A stretch of 64,000 nucleotides of DNA from Cytobacillus pseudoceanisediminis (GCF_023516215.1 NZ_CP097349.1:1736001-1800000), one strand, 5' to 3'. Counted from the first letter of the stretch, positions 27,430 to 37,218 are shown. Notes: generated by a model not told the origin, from the letters alone. Program-made: numbers and translations.

Positions 27430-28545
27430 TTATAAGTTTCCCCGTCTTTCCTGCTCGCGTTCAATTGATTCGAAGAGTGCTTTAAAGTTGCCTTCACCAA
27501 ATCCCCGTGCACCTTTACGCTGAATGACTTCAATGAATAGGGTCGGACGGTCTACAATTGGCTTAGTGAAAATTTGAAGCAAATACCCTTCGTCGTCACG
27601 GTCGACGAGAATGTTTAATTCTTTCAATTTATCAATCTCTTCATCAATCTTTCCTACACGTTCAGAAAGCATTTCATAGTAAGAATCAGGTGTACTTAAA
27701 AACTCCACCCCATTCTTGCGAAGGATGCTGACAGTGCTGACGATATCCTCTGTCAGGATCGCCAGATGCTGCACACCAGGCCCGTTGTAGTATTCCAGAT
27801 ATTCCTCAATCTGGGATTTGCGCTTCCCTTCTGCAGGTTCATTAATCGGAAACTTTATCCTGCCGCCATTATGCATAACCTTGGACATCAGTGCGGAATA
27901 TTCTGTTGTAATGTCTTTATCTGTAAAGTGTTTCATTTCCTTAAAGCCCATTACATTTGCATAATAATTAACCCATTCCTCCATTCTTTCTACGTTTCCA
28001 ACCACATGGTCGATTCCGATAAAACCGGCATCTTCAAATGGAACTTCAGTTTGATAAGGCTCAAAGCCAGGCATAAATACCCCTTTATAGTCATTTCGTT
28101 CGACAAGTGTGTGAATTGTATCCCCATATGTACCAATAACTGCTTTTTTTATTGTGCCATGCTCATCCCTTATCTCAAAAGGCGGCTGTATTTCAATTGC
28201 GCCTCTTTCGACTGCAGCATTGTAGGCTGTTTCAACATCATCGACTGCTAAAGCAATATCTTTTACGCCATCCCCATGCTTTTTAATGAAATTCGATACT
28301 CTGGAACTGTCATTTAAAGTTCCGGTTATAACGAGGCGGATCTTTCTTTGCTGAAGAACATAAGACACCGTTTCCCTATTGCCTGTTTCCAAACCAGAAT
28401 ATGCAACTGGCTTAAAGCCGAAAGCCGTGCAGAAATAATGGCAGGACTGTTTCGCATTCCCAGAGTAGATTTCTAAATAATCTACCTCCTTCACTGGAAA
28501 GAAATCGGCTTTCTTTTGCTCCCTTAACATTTTTTCATCTTGCAT
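27430..28545 (-). CDS. hpd: 4-Hydroxyphenylpyruvate dioxygenase
   Basis: A 371-residue VOC-superfamily iron dioxygenase converting 4-hydroxyphenylpyruvate to homogentisate. Two VOC halves are present, with iron ligands in GIDHVVGN, GVQHLAIL and LFIEVIQR. The C-terminal helix RGFGEGNFKALFESIEREQ is typical. The start is ATG 28545 behind GGAGG. It has its own promoter region and a palindrome just upstream. Confidence 0.96.
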   Translation of the reverse strand: MQDEKMLREQKKADFFPVKEVDYLEIYSGNAKQSCHYFCTAFGFKPVAYSGLETGNRETVSYVLQQRKIRLVITGTLNDSSRVSNFIKKHGDGVKDIALAVDDVETAYNAAVERGAIEIQPPFEIRDEHGTIKKAVIGTYGDTIHTLVERNDYKGVFMPGFEPYQTEVPFEDAGFIGIDHVVGNVERMEEWVNYYANVMGFKEMKHFTDKDITTEYSALMSKVMHNGGRIKFPINEPAEGKRKSQIEEYLEYYNGPGVQHLAILTEDIVSTVSILRKNGVEFLSTPDSYYEMLSERVGKIDEEIDKLKELNILVDRDDEGYLLQIFTKPIVDRPTLFIEVIQRKGARGFGEGNFKALFESIEREQERRGNL

Positions 28546-28562
28546 ACTAACGCCTCCATTTC

Positions 28563-28579
28563 AAATATTAGTAATATTT
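28563..28579. promoter_or_regulatory. Palindromic operator candidate upstream of hpd
   Basis: AAATATTAGTAATATTT is a perfect seven-base inverted repeat with a three-base centre, 18 to 34 bases upstream of the hpd start, where a repressor would block transcription. Confidence 0.4.
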
Positions 28580-28659
28580 TGAATTTATCATATATGAAAC
28601 TTGCAAACGTTCTCAAGAGTTCAAGTTAAAGCTATAATGCACTTCTGCATTAAAGTAAG

Positions 28660-30101
28660 TTACACTTTTAATTTTTGCTCATTTATGCTTTTGGGCGGGA
28701 TGTGAATAGCCTGATTCCTTAAAGCTTCTACAGCTTCAAGCAAGCCTTCATTTACACTGGGATGGGGATAGTTCGGGAAAATTAGATCTTCATCCCTGGC
28801 AGCCATTTCCAATGCCGTGATGCCGGCTGAAATTAGCTCTATTGCCCCGGTGCCTACCATGTGGATTCCCAGAAGAACTTGCTTTTCCTTGCAGCTGATC
28901 ACTTTTATAAATCCTTCTTTTTTCCGGCCAAAGTGCTGAATCCGTTGGCAGACAATGAAAATTGGCCAATTTCAATATCGTTGCCCAAGTTAATTGCTTC
29001 CTTTTCCGTTAACCCGGCACTCGCAATAGCAGGCTGTGTATGAGCTACTATCGGGATGAAATGGAAATCTGATTGAGAATGAATCCCTGCAATCGCTTCT
29101 GCAGCTGTTTTTCCTTGTTTAATTGCTTTAACAGCAAGTGCAGGGCCTTCTGTAACATCGCCGACAGCAAAGATATGTTTCTGTGTTGTCCGGCTTTGAG
29201 CATCCACCTTAATAAACCCCGCTGCACATTGTTCAACCCCTATTCGGGAAAGACCCAGCTGATTGGTGTTTGGTCTGATTGTAGTTGAAACAAATAAATG
29301 TGTGCCTGAAATTGTTTCTATTTTTCCCTTCAATTCAAAAGTTACTGTAAACATGTCCTCCTTAAACTGTAATTTCAATACTTCCGAATTTCTTACAACG
29401 TCTATCTTTTTCTTTTTTAAAATCCTCTTCAGTTCCCGGCAAATGGATTGATCGAAATCAAAATCCTCTTTCCCATCATCAAGGATCATAGTTACTTTGG
29501 ATCCCAGGGCCTGAAAAGCCATACCAATTTCAAGCGCAATATAGTCACTGCCATAGATTAATAGTTTATCGGGTATTTCACTCAAATCCGAAATGGAATG
29601 CTGATCAAATACCAGTTCACTTAACTCTCTGGTCCAAGGTGGTTTTTCTGGTGTTCCGCCGGTCGCAATGATTGCATTCCTGAATCTGAAAACATCAAAT
29701 TTGTCTCCTTTTTCGATGCCAACCTTATCCTCAGACAGAAAAAAAGCTGACCCATTAAGTATTTCAATTTTATTGGCTTTACAGAGCGCTTCAACTCCTG
29801 TGCGGAGCTGTTCAATTTTCTTCTGTTTGTATTGCTGAAGCTTATTGAAATTAAACGATATATCTCCTCCTTCTAGCCCCCAATTTTCCCCCTCTAGAAA
29901 TGAAGTGAATTTTTCTGCAGACTGTGTAAGGATCTTTGAAGGTATGCAGCCTTTATTTAAACAAATCCCGCCAAGCTGGTCCTGTTCAACCAAGGTAACA
30001 CTGCGTCCAAGCTGAGCGGCACGGATCGCAGCATGATACCCTCCGGGGCCGCCTCCGATAATGATGACATCGCGCTCATGTGCCAGTTCTCCAACTACCA
30101 T
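28660..30101 (-). pseudogene. lpdV: Dihydrolipoyl dehydrogenase (E3), single frameshift
   Basis: The E3 subunit of the adjacent 2-oxoacid dehydrogenase complex. The FAD motif IIIGGGPGGYHAAIRAAQ, the redox disulfide CLNKGCIPSK and, after the break, the C-terminal His-Glu motif in NYPHPSVNEGL are all present. The frame breaks at T6 28918-28923 (minus A6). One extra A gives LAGKKEGFIKVISCKEKQ and a normal length of about 480 residues. The gene directly abuts the E2 stop. All functional residues survive on the two sides of the break, so a sequencing error is likely. Confidence 0.9.
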
Positions 30102-31325
30102 TTATACCATCTCCAGAACAAGCATTTTTGGATTTTTAATCAGTTCAGCAAACCGGTTAGTAAAGCGAACAGCTGTCGCCCCGTCTGCAACTCTATGATC
30201 AAAAGACATAGAAATATTCATCATTGACCGGATCACAATCTGGTCATCGTCTGTGACAACAGGCAACTTTTTTGTTTTATGAAATGATACCAGTGCGGTT
30301 TGCGGATGCTGAATAATCGGTGTCGCTCCAAAGCTTCCGCCCAGCGGTCCCACATTGCTGATCGTGAATGTCCCGCCAGATATTTCTTTTACAGAAAGCT
30401 TATTTTCCACCGCCTTTTCTGTGAGCTGTTTCATTTCCGCATGAATTTCTCTGATTGTTTTGTTCTCAACATGCTTAATGACCGGAACGATGAGCCCCTC
30501 ATCCGTATCAACCGCAATACCGATATGGTGTACACTTGCTAAATGTATTTCTTCCTTTTCTTCATGCAGGACTGCATTGAACACAGGAAATTCTTTCAGG
30601 CATATTGACAATGCCTTCAGGAAAAAGGCTGTTGCAGATATATTTTGGTTTTGGTTTTTTAGTTCTTTTCTGAAAGTGATCAGCTCGGTTACATCGATTT
30701 CTTCAAAATGGGTGCAATGTGGAATGGTATAGAGGGATTGTGCCATTTTTCTGGCAATCTGTTTCCTTCTGCCCCTAAACGGAATGATTCCTTTTTCAGC
30801 AGGAGGGCTTAATATTGTATCCATCGAAACCGCTGGCTCCTGTTCAGCTGGGTCAGGCTTACTCTGTCCGGATGCTAAGTATTGATAGATGTCTTCATCC
30901 AAAATACGTCCGGCAGGACCTGTCCCTGTAATATTCTCAATGTCTATCGAATTTTCCCGTGCTATTTTTCTCGTAAATGGAGATGCAAGCACCCGTTTTC
31001 CTTTGAATGAGGCAAAAGATTGCAATGGCTCCTTCAGCTTATGAGAGTTTGCAGGATGAGAAGTGACCTTCACTTTCTCCATGCCATCATGTCCCGACGC
31101 CTCTAAAATTAAAATGGTCGTCCCCACTGTAATCGTCTCGCCGGGCTCCACTTTAAATTCCTTAATAATTCCCGCTCTGGGAGCAGGTATTTCAGCAGTC
31201 ATTTTATCAGTCTGTACTTCAACTAGCGGATCATCGGCTTTCACTGCATCCCCTGGTTTGACTAAAAAGCAATTGATTTCTGCTTCTGTCATGCCTTCTC
31301 CAATATCGTGAAGTTTCACTTCCAT
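30102..31325 (-). CDS. bkdB: 2-Oxoacid dehydrogenase E2 (dihydrolipoamide acyltransferase)
   Basis: A 407-residue E2: an N-terminal lipoyl domain with the lipoylated lysine in VQTDKMTAEIPAP, a peripheral subunit-binding domain around residues 115-155 (RVLASPFTRKIARENSIDIE), then the acyltransferase core ending with the active-site DHRVADGA. It transfers an acyl group from E1 to CoA. The family includes branched-chain and pyruvate enzymes; neighbours suggest an aromatic 2-oxoacid, see findings. The symbol is by similarity only. Confidence 0.9.
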   Translation of the reverse strand: MEVKLHDIGEGMTEAEINCFLVKPGDAVKADDPLVEVQTDKMTAEIPAPRAGIIKEFKVEPGETITVGTTILILEASGHDGMEKVKVTSHPANSHKLKEPLQSFASFKGKRVLASPFTRKIARENSIDIENITGTGPAGRILDEDIYQYLASGQSKPDPAEQEPAVSMDTILSPPAEKGIIPFRGRRKQIARKMAQSLYTIPHCTHFEEIDVTELITFRKELKNQNQNISATAFFLKALSICLKEFPVFNAVLHEEKEEIHLASVHHIGIAVDTDEGLIVPVIKHVENKTIREIHAEMKQLTEKAVENKLSVKEISGGTFTISNVGPLGGSFGATPIIQHPQTALVSFHKTKKLPVVTDDDQIVIRSMMNISMSFDHRVADGATAVRFTNRFAELIKNPKMLVLEMV

Positions 31326-31336
31326 GGCTTCTCCTC

Positions 31337-32332
31337 CTAAAACTTCATAACTTTTTCTATTGCGTGCTGGATCCTTGCCGGAGTTGGCAGGTAATGGTCC
31401 TCAAAACCGAAATATGGCACTGGTGCATCAAATCCAGTAACCCTTTCAACCGGTGCTTTCTGATATAAAAACGATGTATCATTAATGATGGCAAGCACAT
31501 CATTTCCTACTCCACCGGTAGCATGAGCTTCATGGACAATGACTGTTCTCCCTGTCTTTTGGACAGATTCTGCGATCATATCTTTATCCAGAGGGAAAAG
31601 GGTCCTTAAATCAATCACATCACAATGAGTGTTCTTTTCTTTCATCAGCTCTGCCGCTTTCATAGCCTCAGGCACCATGGCTCCCCACGTAATGACCGTC
31701 ACATCATCACCCTCCATGAGCTTATTGCCTTTTCCAATTTCAATGCTATACTTCCCTTCAGGAACTTCCTCCTTGGCCGAACGATAGCAGCGCATGGGCT
31801 CAAGAAACAGAACTGGATCCGGGTCTTCAATGGCAGCAATCAGCAGTCCTTTCGCATCATAAGGACTGGATGGGCAGACTACCTTAATGCCAGGCATATG
31901 TGTAAAAATGGCTTCCGTTGAATCACAGTGAATTTCAGGAGCCCTTACACCTGCACCATACGGAGCCCTTATAACCATCGGAACAGTAAAATGTCCCATC
32001 GTCCTCATTCGGATCCTCGAAGCATGAGTCATGATTTGTTCATATGCAGGATAAATAAAGCCCAGAAACTGAATTTCAATCACAGGTAAAAACCCATTTA
32101 CAGCCATGCCAATCCCCGCTCCGACAAAACCCGCTTCACTTAAAGGAGTATCAATAACACGGCCTTCGCCATACTTAGCCTGAAGACCATCAGTTGCACG
32201 AAAAACACCACCGTTCTTTCCGATATCTTCGCCCAGCAGCAAAACCTCTTCCTTTTCATTCAGCATAATATCCAGGGCATCGGTAATGGCTTGAACCAAT
32301 GTCATGGTTTTTGCTTCAACTGCCGTTTTCAT
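31337..32332 (-). CDS. bkdAB: 2-Oxoacid dehydrogenase E1 beta subunit
   Basis: A 331-residue transketolase-like beta subunit with LLGEDIGKNGGVFRATDGL and DTPLSEAGFVGAGIGMA near the N-terminus and a C-terminal swapped domain (TVIVHEAHATGGVGND). The start is ATG 32332 behind AGGAGGTGG, overlapping the E1 alpha stop by one base (TAATG), a sign of translational coupling. Confidence 0.92.
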   Translation of the reverse strand: MKTAVEAKTMTLVQAITDALDIMLNEKEEVLLLGEDIGKNGGVFRATDGLQAKYGEGRVIDTPLSEAGFVGAGIGMAVNGFLPVIEIQFLGFIYPAYEQIMTHASRIRMRTMGHFTVPMVIRAPYGAGVRAPEIHCDSTEAIFTHMPGIKVVCPSSPYDAKGLLIAAIEDPDPVLFLEPMRCYRSAKEEVPEGKYSIEIGKGNKLMEGDDVTVITWGAMVPEAMKAAELMKEKNTHCDVIDLRTLFPLDKDMIAESVQKTGRTVIVHEAHATGGVGNDVLAIINDTSFLYQKAPVERVTGFDAPVPYFGFEDHYLPTPARIQHAIEKVMKF

Positions 32333-33399
32333 TATTGGCCACCTCCTATCAGCTTCAGGTACTCTTCTTTCTGCTGCTTGATTTGCCATGTCGGCTCTGC
32401 AAAGACATGATCAAAGATAACTGCTGGATCGGCAGGAGGGAAATCTTCCATTTCGGCAATAGCCTTATCTATTTCATCTGCTGCTTTCTTTTCAATGGTC
32501 TGCACCCATTTCTCATCAAATCTCCCCATATTCTTCATCCAGCGCTCTAGTCTTAAAATGGGGTCAGTCTCCTGTCTTCTGTTGCTGCTTTCGGATTGAT
32601 CACGGTACTTAGATGGATCATCTGCAGTGGTGTGTGCCCCATACCGCCACGTAACTGCTTCGATTAGTGTCGGCCCTTCACCTTTACGGGCCCTTTCTAA
32701 TGCATTTAAGGTTTCAAAATAAACCATGAAAACATCATTGCCATCGATTCTGACTCCCGGAATATCATATGCCAGGGCTTTTTGGGCGATTGTTTTTGAA
32801 TTCATTTGCTTGTTAAAAGGAACAGAGATGGCGTATTGATTGTTTTGATTAAAAAAGACAACCGGCGCTTTAAAAACGCTGGCGAAATTCAACCCCTCAT
32901 GAAAATCCCCTTCGGAAGTAGCACCATCTCCAAAATAAGCAATAGCAGCATTTGCTGTGCCTTTTTTCCTTTCTGCGAATGCAGCTCCTGCTGCATGAGG
33001 GATTTGTGTCGCAATCGGGATGGCCGGAGGAAAAATTTTCTTTCCGTCAGGCGGAACACACCCTTCATTTCTTCCGTTCCAGAACAACAGGATATTTCGC
33101 AGTGAGTGGCCAAAGGTCATAGCTGCTCCGTGGTCGCGATAGGTAGGAAACATCCAATCGTTCTCCCTTAGGGCAGCAGCAGTTCCGACCTGGGAAGCCT
33201 CCTGTCCTTCATAAGGTGCATATGTGCCTATCCTGCCTTGGCGCTGGAGTGAAATAGCCTTGCGGTCAAAAATACGGATTCTTACCATATTTCTATAAAA
33301 CTCTTTTACAAGTTTTTCAGTTATTTTTTCTTCATAATCGGAATTGATGATGTTTCCATTTTCGTCCATTATCCGCCTGATCGGAAAGTGATTTTCCAT
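32332..33399 (-). CDS. bkdAA: 2-Oxoacid dehydrogenase E1 alpha subunit
   Basis: A 355-residue thiamine diphosphate-binding subunit with the TPP motif GDGATSEGDFHEG ending in NNQYAI, and the phosphorylation-loop-like RYGAHTTADDPSKYR. It decarboxylates a 2-oxoacid and, with E1 beta, passes the acyl group to E2. It heads the E1a-E1b-E2-E3 operon, 74 bases after phenylalanine dehydrogenase on the same strand. Similarity alone cannot separate branched-chain, pyruvate or phenylpyruvate specificity. The start is ATG 33399 behind AAAGGGTGAGAAG. Confidence 0.9.
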   Translation of the reverse strand: MENHFPIRRIMDENGNIINSDYEEKITEKLVKEFYRNMVRIRIFDRKAISLQRQGRIGTYAPYEGQEASQVGTAAALRENDWMFPTYRDHGAAMTFGHSLRNILLFWNGRNEGCVPPDGKKIFPPAIPIATQIPHAAGAAFAERKKGTANAAIAYFGDGATSEGDFHEGLNFASVFKAPVVFFNQNNQYAISVPFNKQMNSKTIAQKALAYDIPGVRIDGNDVFMVYFETLNALERARKGEGPTLIEAVTWRYGAHTTADDPSKYRDQSESSNRRQETDPILRLERWMKNMGRFDEKWVQTIEKKAADEIDKAIAEMEDFPPADPAVIFDHVFAEPTWQIKQQKEEYLKLIGGGQ

Positions 33400-33473
33400 C
33401 TTCTCACCCTTTGGCTATTTAATTATTTTTATCACTTTTATAAGGTACATATATTGTTATCCAAGTAAAAAAA

Positions 33474-34583
33474 TTAGGTTCTTACTGACCACTTCGGGCG
33501 TTTCATATGGGAGAAAAAGCTATTTCTGCGTGTGCGCGCTTCAATACGGCTCTCGCAGAATTGGTTGGATGCTTCCACGGTTGTTATACCATTTGCTTCA
33601 GCATGTTCGTAGATGTTCAGAAGAGAGTTATAAATAGCTTTTGTTTTGCGGAGTACCCTTTCTTTATTAGGTGTGTATAATTCGTCTGCGACCTGGATTA
33701 ATCCCCCTGCATTCACAATATAATCGGGTGCGTATAATATGCTCTTATCTTTAAGGATTTGACCATGGCGCATATCCTTAAGCTGGTTATTGGCAGAGCC
33801 TACGATTGCTTTTACTTTAAGCAAACCGATTGTGTCATCATTAATGATCCCGCCCATTGCACATGGAACAAAAAAGTCTGCCTGGGCCTCATATATTTCA
33901 TTGCCGGAAAGTACCTTCACCCCGGCACCAATTTCTTTCGCTTTACTGAGAAGCTGGTCGATTGCCTGCCGGCTGATATCTGTCACAAATAAATCTGCCC
34001 CTTCCTCCAGCAGTCTTTCTGCCACTTTATATCCAACTTTCCCCAGTCCCTGAATGGCATAACTTTTGCCTGAAAGGTCGTCTGTACCAGTCAGTGCTTT
34101 ATTGGTTGCCTGCAGACCATAAATAACTCCATGCGCAGTTGGGACCGAAGAATCGCCGCTTCCTCCATAAACCTCATCAACACCTACAATGCAATTCGTT
34201 TCCTTTAGGGCATGAACAAAATCTTCTGTAGAAGTACCCATGTCTGTTCCTGTATAGAAGCGCCCGTTCAAGGATTCTACAAATTGGCCAAAAGCACGGA
34301 ATAGTTCGGGTGTTTTATCTTTTAATGGATCCCCGATAATTACAGCCTTCCCGCCTCCAAAGTCACAATCGGCAGCTGCACATTTATAGGTCATGCCTTT
34401 TGATAATCGGAGGACATCTTCAAGGGCCTCATCCACACTGTTGTATGGAAACATACGGCATCCTCCCAAAGCCGGCCCCAATCTAGTGCTGTGGATTGCA
34501 ATGATAGCCTTTAAACCGGTTGATTCATCGTTGCAGAAAACAACTTGTTCATGATCTTTAATTTTTTGAAACATATCTGTCAT
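33474..34583 (-). CDS. Phenylalanine dehydrogenase (Glu/Leu/Phe/Val dehydrogenase family)
   Basis: A 369-residue NAD-dependent enzyme that reversibly deaminates phenylalanine to phenylpyruvate. [13 protein letters not shown] and [20 protein letters not shown] hold the catalytic lysines, and [11 protein letters not shown] is the NAD motif. Over leucine dehydrogenase I favour PheDH because of the [13 protein letters not shown] segment and the tail [14 protein letters not shown], both close to my memory of Bacillus badius/sphaericus PheDH. The start is ATG 34583 behind GGGGAGA. Paa and oxoacid dehydrogenase neighbours support this. Confidence 0.85.
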   Translation of the reverse strand: MTDMFQKIKDHEQVVFCNDESTGLKAIIAIHSTRLGPALGGCRMFPYNSVDEALEDVLRLSKGMTYKCAAADCDFGGGKAVIIGDPLKDKTPELFRAFGQFVESLNGRFYTGTDMGTSTEDFVHALKETNCIVGVDEVYGGSGDSSVPTAHGVIYGLQATNKALTGTDDLSGKSYAIQGLGKVGYKVAERLLEEGADLFVTDISRQAIDQLLSKAKEIGAGVKVLSGNEIYEAQADFFVPCAMGGIINDDTIGLLKVKAIVGSANNQLKDMRHGQILKDKSILYAPDYIVNAGGLIQVADELYTPNKERVLRKTKAIYNSLLNIYEHAEANGITTVEASNQFCESRIEARTRRNSFFSHMKRPKWSVRT

Positions 34584-34670
34584 TTCATTCTCCCCTTTAT
34601 TCATGATAGCGCTTACAATAAAATTAAATAAAAATGCCTTTTTTGTTTAGGCTCAGCTGCATCTAATCTT

Positions 34671-35060
34671 TTAATCTCTCTTTAACATTTCTGCAATCCT
34701 GCTTTTCTTCAGAATTACCTGTTTGACTTCACCTTCGCCAGCCAGTATTTTTCCATTATGGACTGTAACAGTTGAGTAAACTGAATTTCCATCCAGCTTG
34801 GATACGGTAGCCGTTATGATAATGGATGAGCCTTCAGGTGAAGGGGATAAATGCCTGGCAGAAACAGCTCCCCCGATCCCTTCTTCTTCCTCATCCAAGT
34901 AGGGGATGATCAGCAGGCGTGATGCCCATTCCATGTGATAGATCATCGTTACGGTTGAATAGGCAGGATGAATGACCTCCCCTTCAAACTGTGCGAACAT
35001 CTCAGGGGAAACCACTGCATGGACAACTGCCTGGTTCCCAATTTGCAGCCCAGGTTTCAT
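34671..35060 (-). CDS. Hot-dog thioesterase family protein (FlK-like)
   Basis: A 129-residue single hot-dog domain (HPAYSTVTMIYHMEWASRLL, with a downstream GGAVSARHLSPSPEG strand). It resembles fluoroacetyl-CoA thioesterase-like proteins. In a phenylacetyl-CoA pathway a thioesterase can rescue stalled CoA esters, a job done by PaaI in other bacteria; that is only an inference here. The start is ATG 35060 behind AGGAGGG. A palindromic operator lies directly upstream, so this gene probably leads the PheDH/oxoacid dehydrogenase transcription unit. Confidence 0.7.
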   Translation of the reverse strand: MKPGLQIGNQAVVHAVVSPEMFAQFEGEVIHPAYSTVTMIYHMEWASRLLIIPYLDEEEEGIGGAVSARHLSPSPEGSSIIITATVSKLDGNSVYSTVTVHNGKILAGEGEVKQVILKKSRIAEMLKRD

Positions 35061-35096
35061 ACCATCCCTCCTGTAATACATAAAATATGTATGACG

Positions 35097-35132
35097 TTTA
35101 TTTAACGATATGATACCATTACGTTAAATAAA
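35097..35132. promoter_or_regulatory. Large inverted repeat, probable operator
   Basis: TTTATTTAACG (35097-35107) and CGTTAAATAAA (35122-35132) are perfect 11-base arms with a 14-base spacer, 37 bases upstream of the thioesterase start. Related CGTTAWA sequences occur upstream of paaK, paaX and the ABC lipoprotein. Confidence 0.6.
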
Positions 35133-35183
35133 TAGTCAATAAATTGTAAAAACTTTAAAAATTCTTTTGATTCCCTTCCATGC

Positions 35184-35221
35184 AAAAAGGATTAACCAGC
35201 AAAATTGGCTAATCCTTTTTA
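35184..35221. terminator. Terminator downstream of the ABC transporter operon region
   Basis: AAAAAGGATTA-CCA pairs with TGG-TAATCCTTTTT, with A and T runs on both sides. Confidence 0.8.
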
Positions 35222-35226
35222 TTTTT

Positions 35227-36021
35227 CTAAGAAAGCAAAGCACGATCACTTGCCATTTTTGTTCCGCGAATCCGCTGAAATTCGTTTAGCAGCTGTTCAA
35301 TTGTCAGATGCTGTTTCTGTTCATCATCTACTTCAAGAATAATCTGGCCTTTATCCATCATAATCAGCCTATTACCTAAATCCAGCGCCTGCTGCATATT
35401 ATGAGTGACCATTAAAGTGGTTAAATTGTACTTTTTAACAATTTCTTTTGTCAGATTCGTTATAAGCTCTGCACGAGCCGGATCAAGAGCAGCGGTATGT
35501 TCATCGAGCAATAGAATGGATGGCTCTGTGAAGGTAGCCATTAGTAATGAAAGTGCCTGCCGCTCTCCTCCTGATAATAAACCAACCTTTGCATTTAGAC
35601 GGTTTTCAAGGCCGAGATGGAGGGTTTCCAGAACTTCTCGAAAATAGTCTTTGCGCTTTTTCGTAACTCCTTTTTTTAATGATCTTGTTTTATTTCTTGA
35701 ATATGCCATGGCAAGATTTTCTTCAATTGTCATGGACGGAGCGGTACCAGCCATCGGATCCTGAAAAACCCGGCCTATGAGCTTTGCCCGATTATATTCA
35801 GACATGCCCGTGACATTTTGGCCATCGATATAAACGGAGCCGACATCAGGAATCATGACACCGGAGATAATATTCATTAAAGTGGACTTCCCTGCGCCAT
35901 TACTTCCAATTACGGTGACAAAGTCCCCCTCATTTAATGTGAGATTGATCGTATCAAGTGCAATCTTTTCATCTGGAGTCCCTTCATTGAAGACTTTATG
36001 AATCTGATTTAATTGCAGCAC
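35227..36021 (-). CDS. ABC transporter ATP-binding protein (aromatic amino acid-type importer)
   Basis: A protein of about 264 residues with Walker A GSNGAGKST, signature LLSGGERQAL, Walker B ILLLDEHTAALDP (EH in place of the usual EP) and the switch His in MVTHNM. It pairs with the permease and ABC_sub_bind lipoprotein upstream, a TrpXYZ-type set. The start is GTG 36021 behind AAAGGGTGA; an upstream in-frame start would overlap the permease more deeply. The overlap with the permease end is 26 bases. Confidence 0.87.
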   Translation of the reverse strand: MLQLNQIHKVFNEGTPDEKIALDTINLTLNEGDFVTVIGSNGAGKSTLMNIISGVMIPDVGSVYIDGQNVTGMSEYNRAKLIGRVFQDPMAGTAPSMTIEENLAMAYSRNKTRSLKKGVTKKRKDYFREVLETLHLGLENRLNAKVGLLSGGERQALSLLMATFTEPSILLLDEHTAALDPARAELITNLTKEIVKKYNLTTLMVTHNMQQALDLGNRLIMMDKGQIILEVDDEQKQHLTIEQLLNEFQRIRGTKMASDRALLS

Positions 36022-37026
36022 CAGTCTCACCCTTTCCGCCTGATGGCAATTCACTTATGTTCATGCTTCCTGCCAGTCTTTTGGCTTTCCGTTTCTTCTC
36101 CTTAGTGCGGTCAATAATTTTCGGCATTATTAAAGCAAGGATTACAATTGTTGCTGTAATCAGCTTCATATCACCCGGTTCCAGGAACTCTACCCTCAGT
36201 GCCATGGTCACTACAATGCGGTAGATAATTGCTCCGCCAATAACCGCTAGAGTAGTTCTGGCAATGGTTTTTGTGCCAAATAACGCTTCACCGATGATGA
36301 CTGAAGCAAGCCCAATGATAATCATTCCGATACCCATACCAACATCGGCGAATCCTCCCTGCTGGGCAATCAATGCTCCGGAGAAAGCGACCATTGCATT
36401 GGAAAGGCCGAGCCCCAAAATCACCATCATGTTGGTGTTGGCAGAAAGACTGCGGATCATTCTCTTGTTGTCGCCTGTAGCCCTTAAAGCTAAACCAATC
36501 TCCGTCTGAAGAAACCGATCTGTCAAAAATTTTATTGCCAATGTTACAACTAACATAAATATGATAATGCCCCATGTTCTCGGGAGGCTGCCGCCAAGTC
36601 CCGCCATGGTCAATAGACTGTTGAAAAAAGAATCAATTCCTGTTTTATCCCAAAAATCCCTGACATGAGTAATAGCAGTTTCTGTGTTCAAGAGCGGAAC
36701 ATTTGATTTACCCATGATACGAAGGTTTATTGAATACAGAGCAATCATCATAAGGATTCCTGATAAAAGCGCATTGATTTTTCCGAAAGTATGAATAATA
36801 CCAGTAAGGCAGCCGGCAATAAAACCTGCAAATAAGGCAGTAATCGTAGCCAAAAAGGATTAGCACCGCTGACAATCATGGTTGCGGCTACCGCCGCTCC
36901 AGTCACAAAACTTCCATCGACTGTTAAATCAGGAAAGTCAAGGACCCTGAACGATAAATAAACTCCAAGTGCCATAATTGCGTAAATAATACCTGACTCA
37001 AACGCACCGAATATGGCTGTAAACAC
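35996..37026 (-). pseudogene. ABC transporter permease (TrpY-like), single frameshift
   Basis: A membrane subunit with about nine segments, resembling branched-chain permeases (BPD_transp_2). The N-terminal part reads ALGVYLSFRVLDFPDLTVDG, a typical start for the TrpXYZ-type permease. The frames join at 36850: adding one G to the T5G2 stretch restores NPFWATITALFAGFIAGCL. The predicted full protein is about 343 residues. The start is GTG 37026. Probably a sequencing error. Confidence 0.87.
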
Positions 37027-37102
37027 TAAGAATCACACCCTTTATAAATTGAATAAGAAATTAAAACATGCCGTCACTCGACAAAAACGTTAGCTTTTAG
37101 TA

Positions 37103-37153
37103 GGAGCGCCGCCCCCTCAAGGTGTTGAGGATCGGCAAGGCGCTTCCGCTTTT
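37103..37153 (-). repeat. Copy of the dispersed palindromic repeat
   Basis: On the minus strand AAAAGCGGAAGCGCCTTGCC (37153-37134) is identical for 20 bases to 50144-50163. The element folds into nested hairpins: AGCGCC with GGCGCT outside, CCTCAA with TTGAGG inside. It lies between the permease and the lipoprotein gene. Confidence 0.7.
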
Positions 37154-37218
37154 CTTCTTGGCTAATAGCTTAGAAAGCAGCCGGCCGGATATTGCATTGT
37201 CAGCCGGCAGATTTACAT

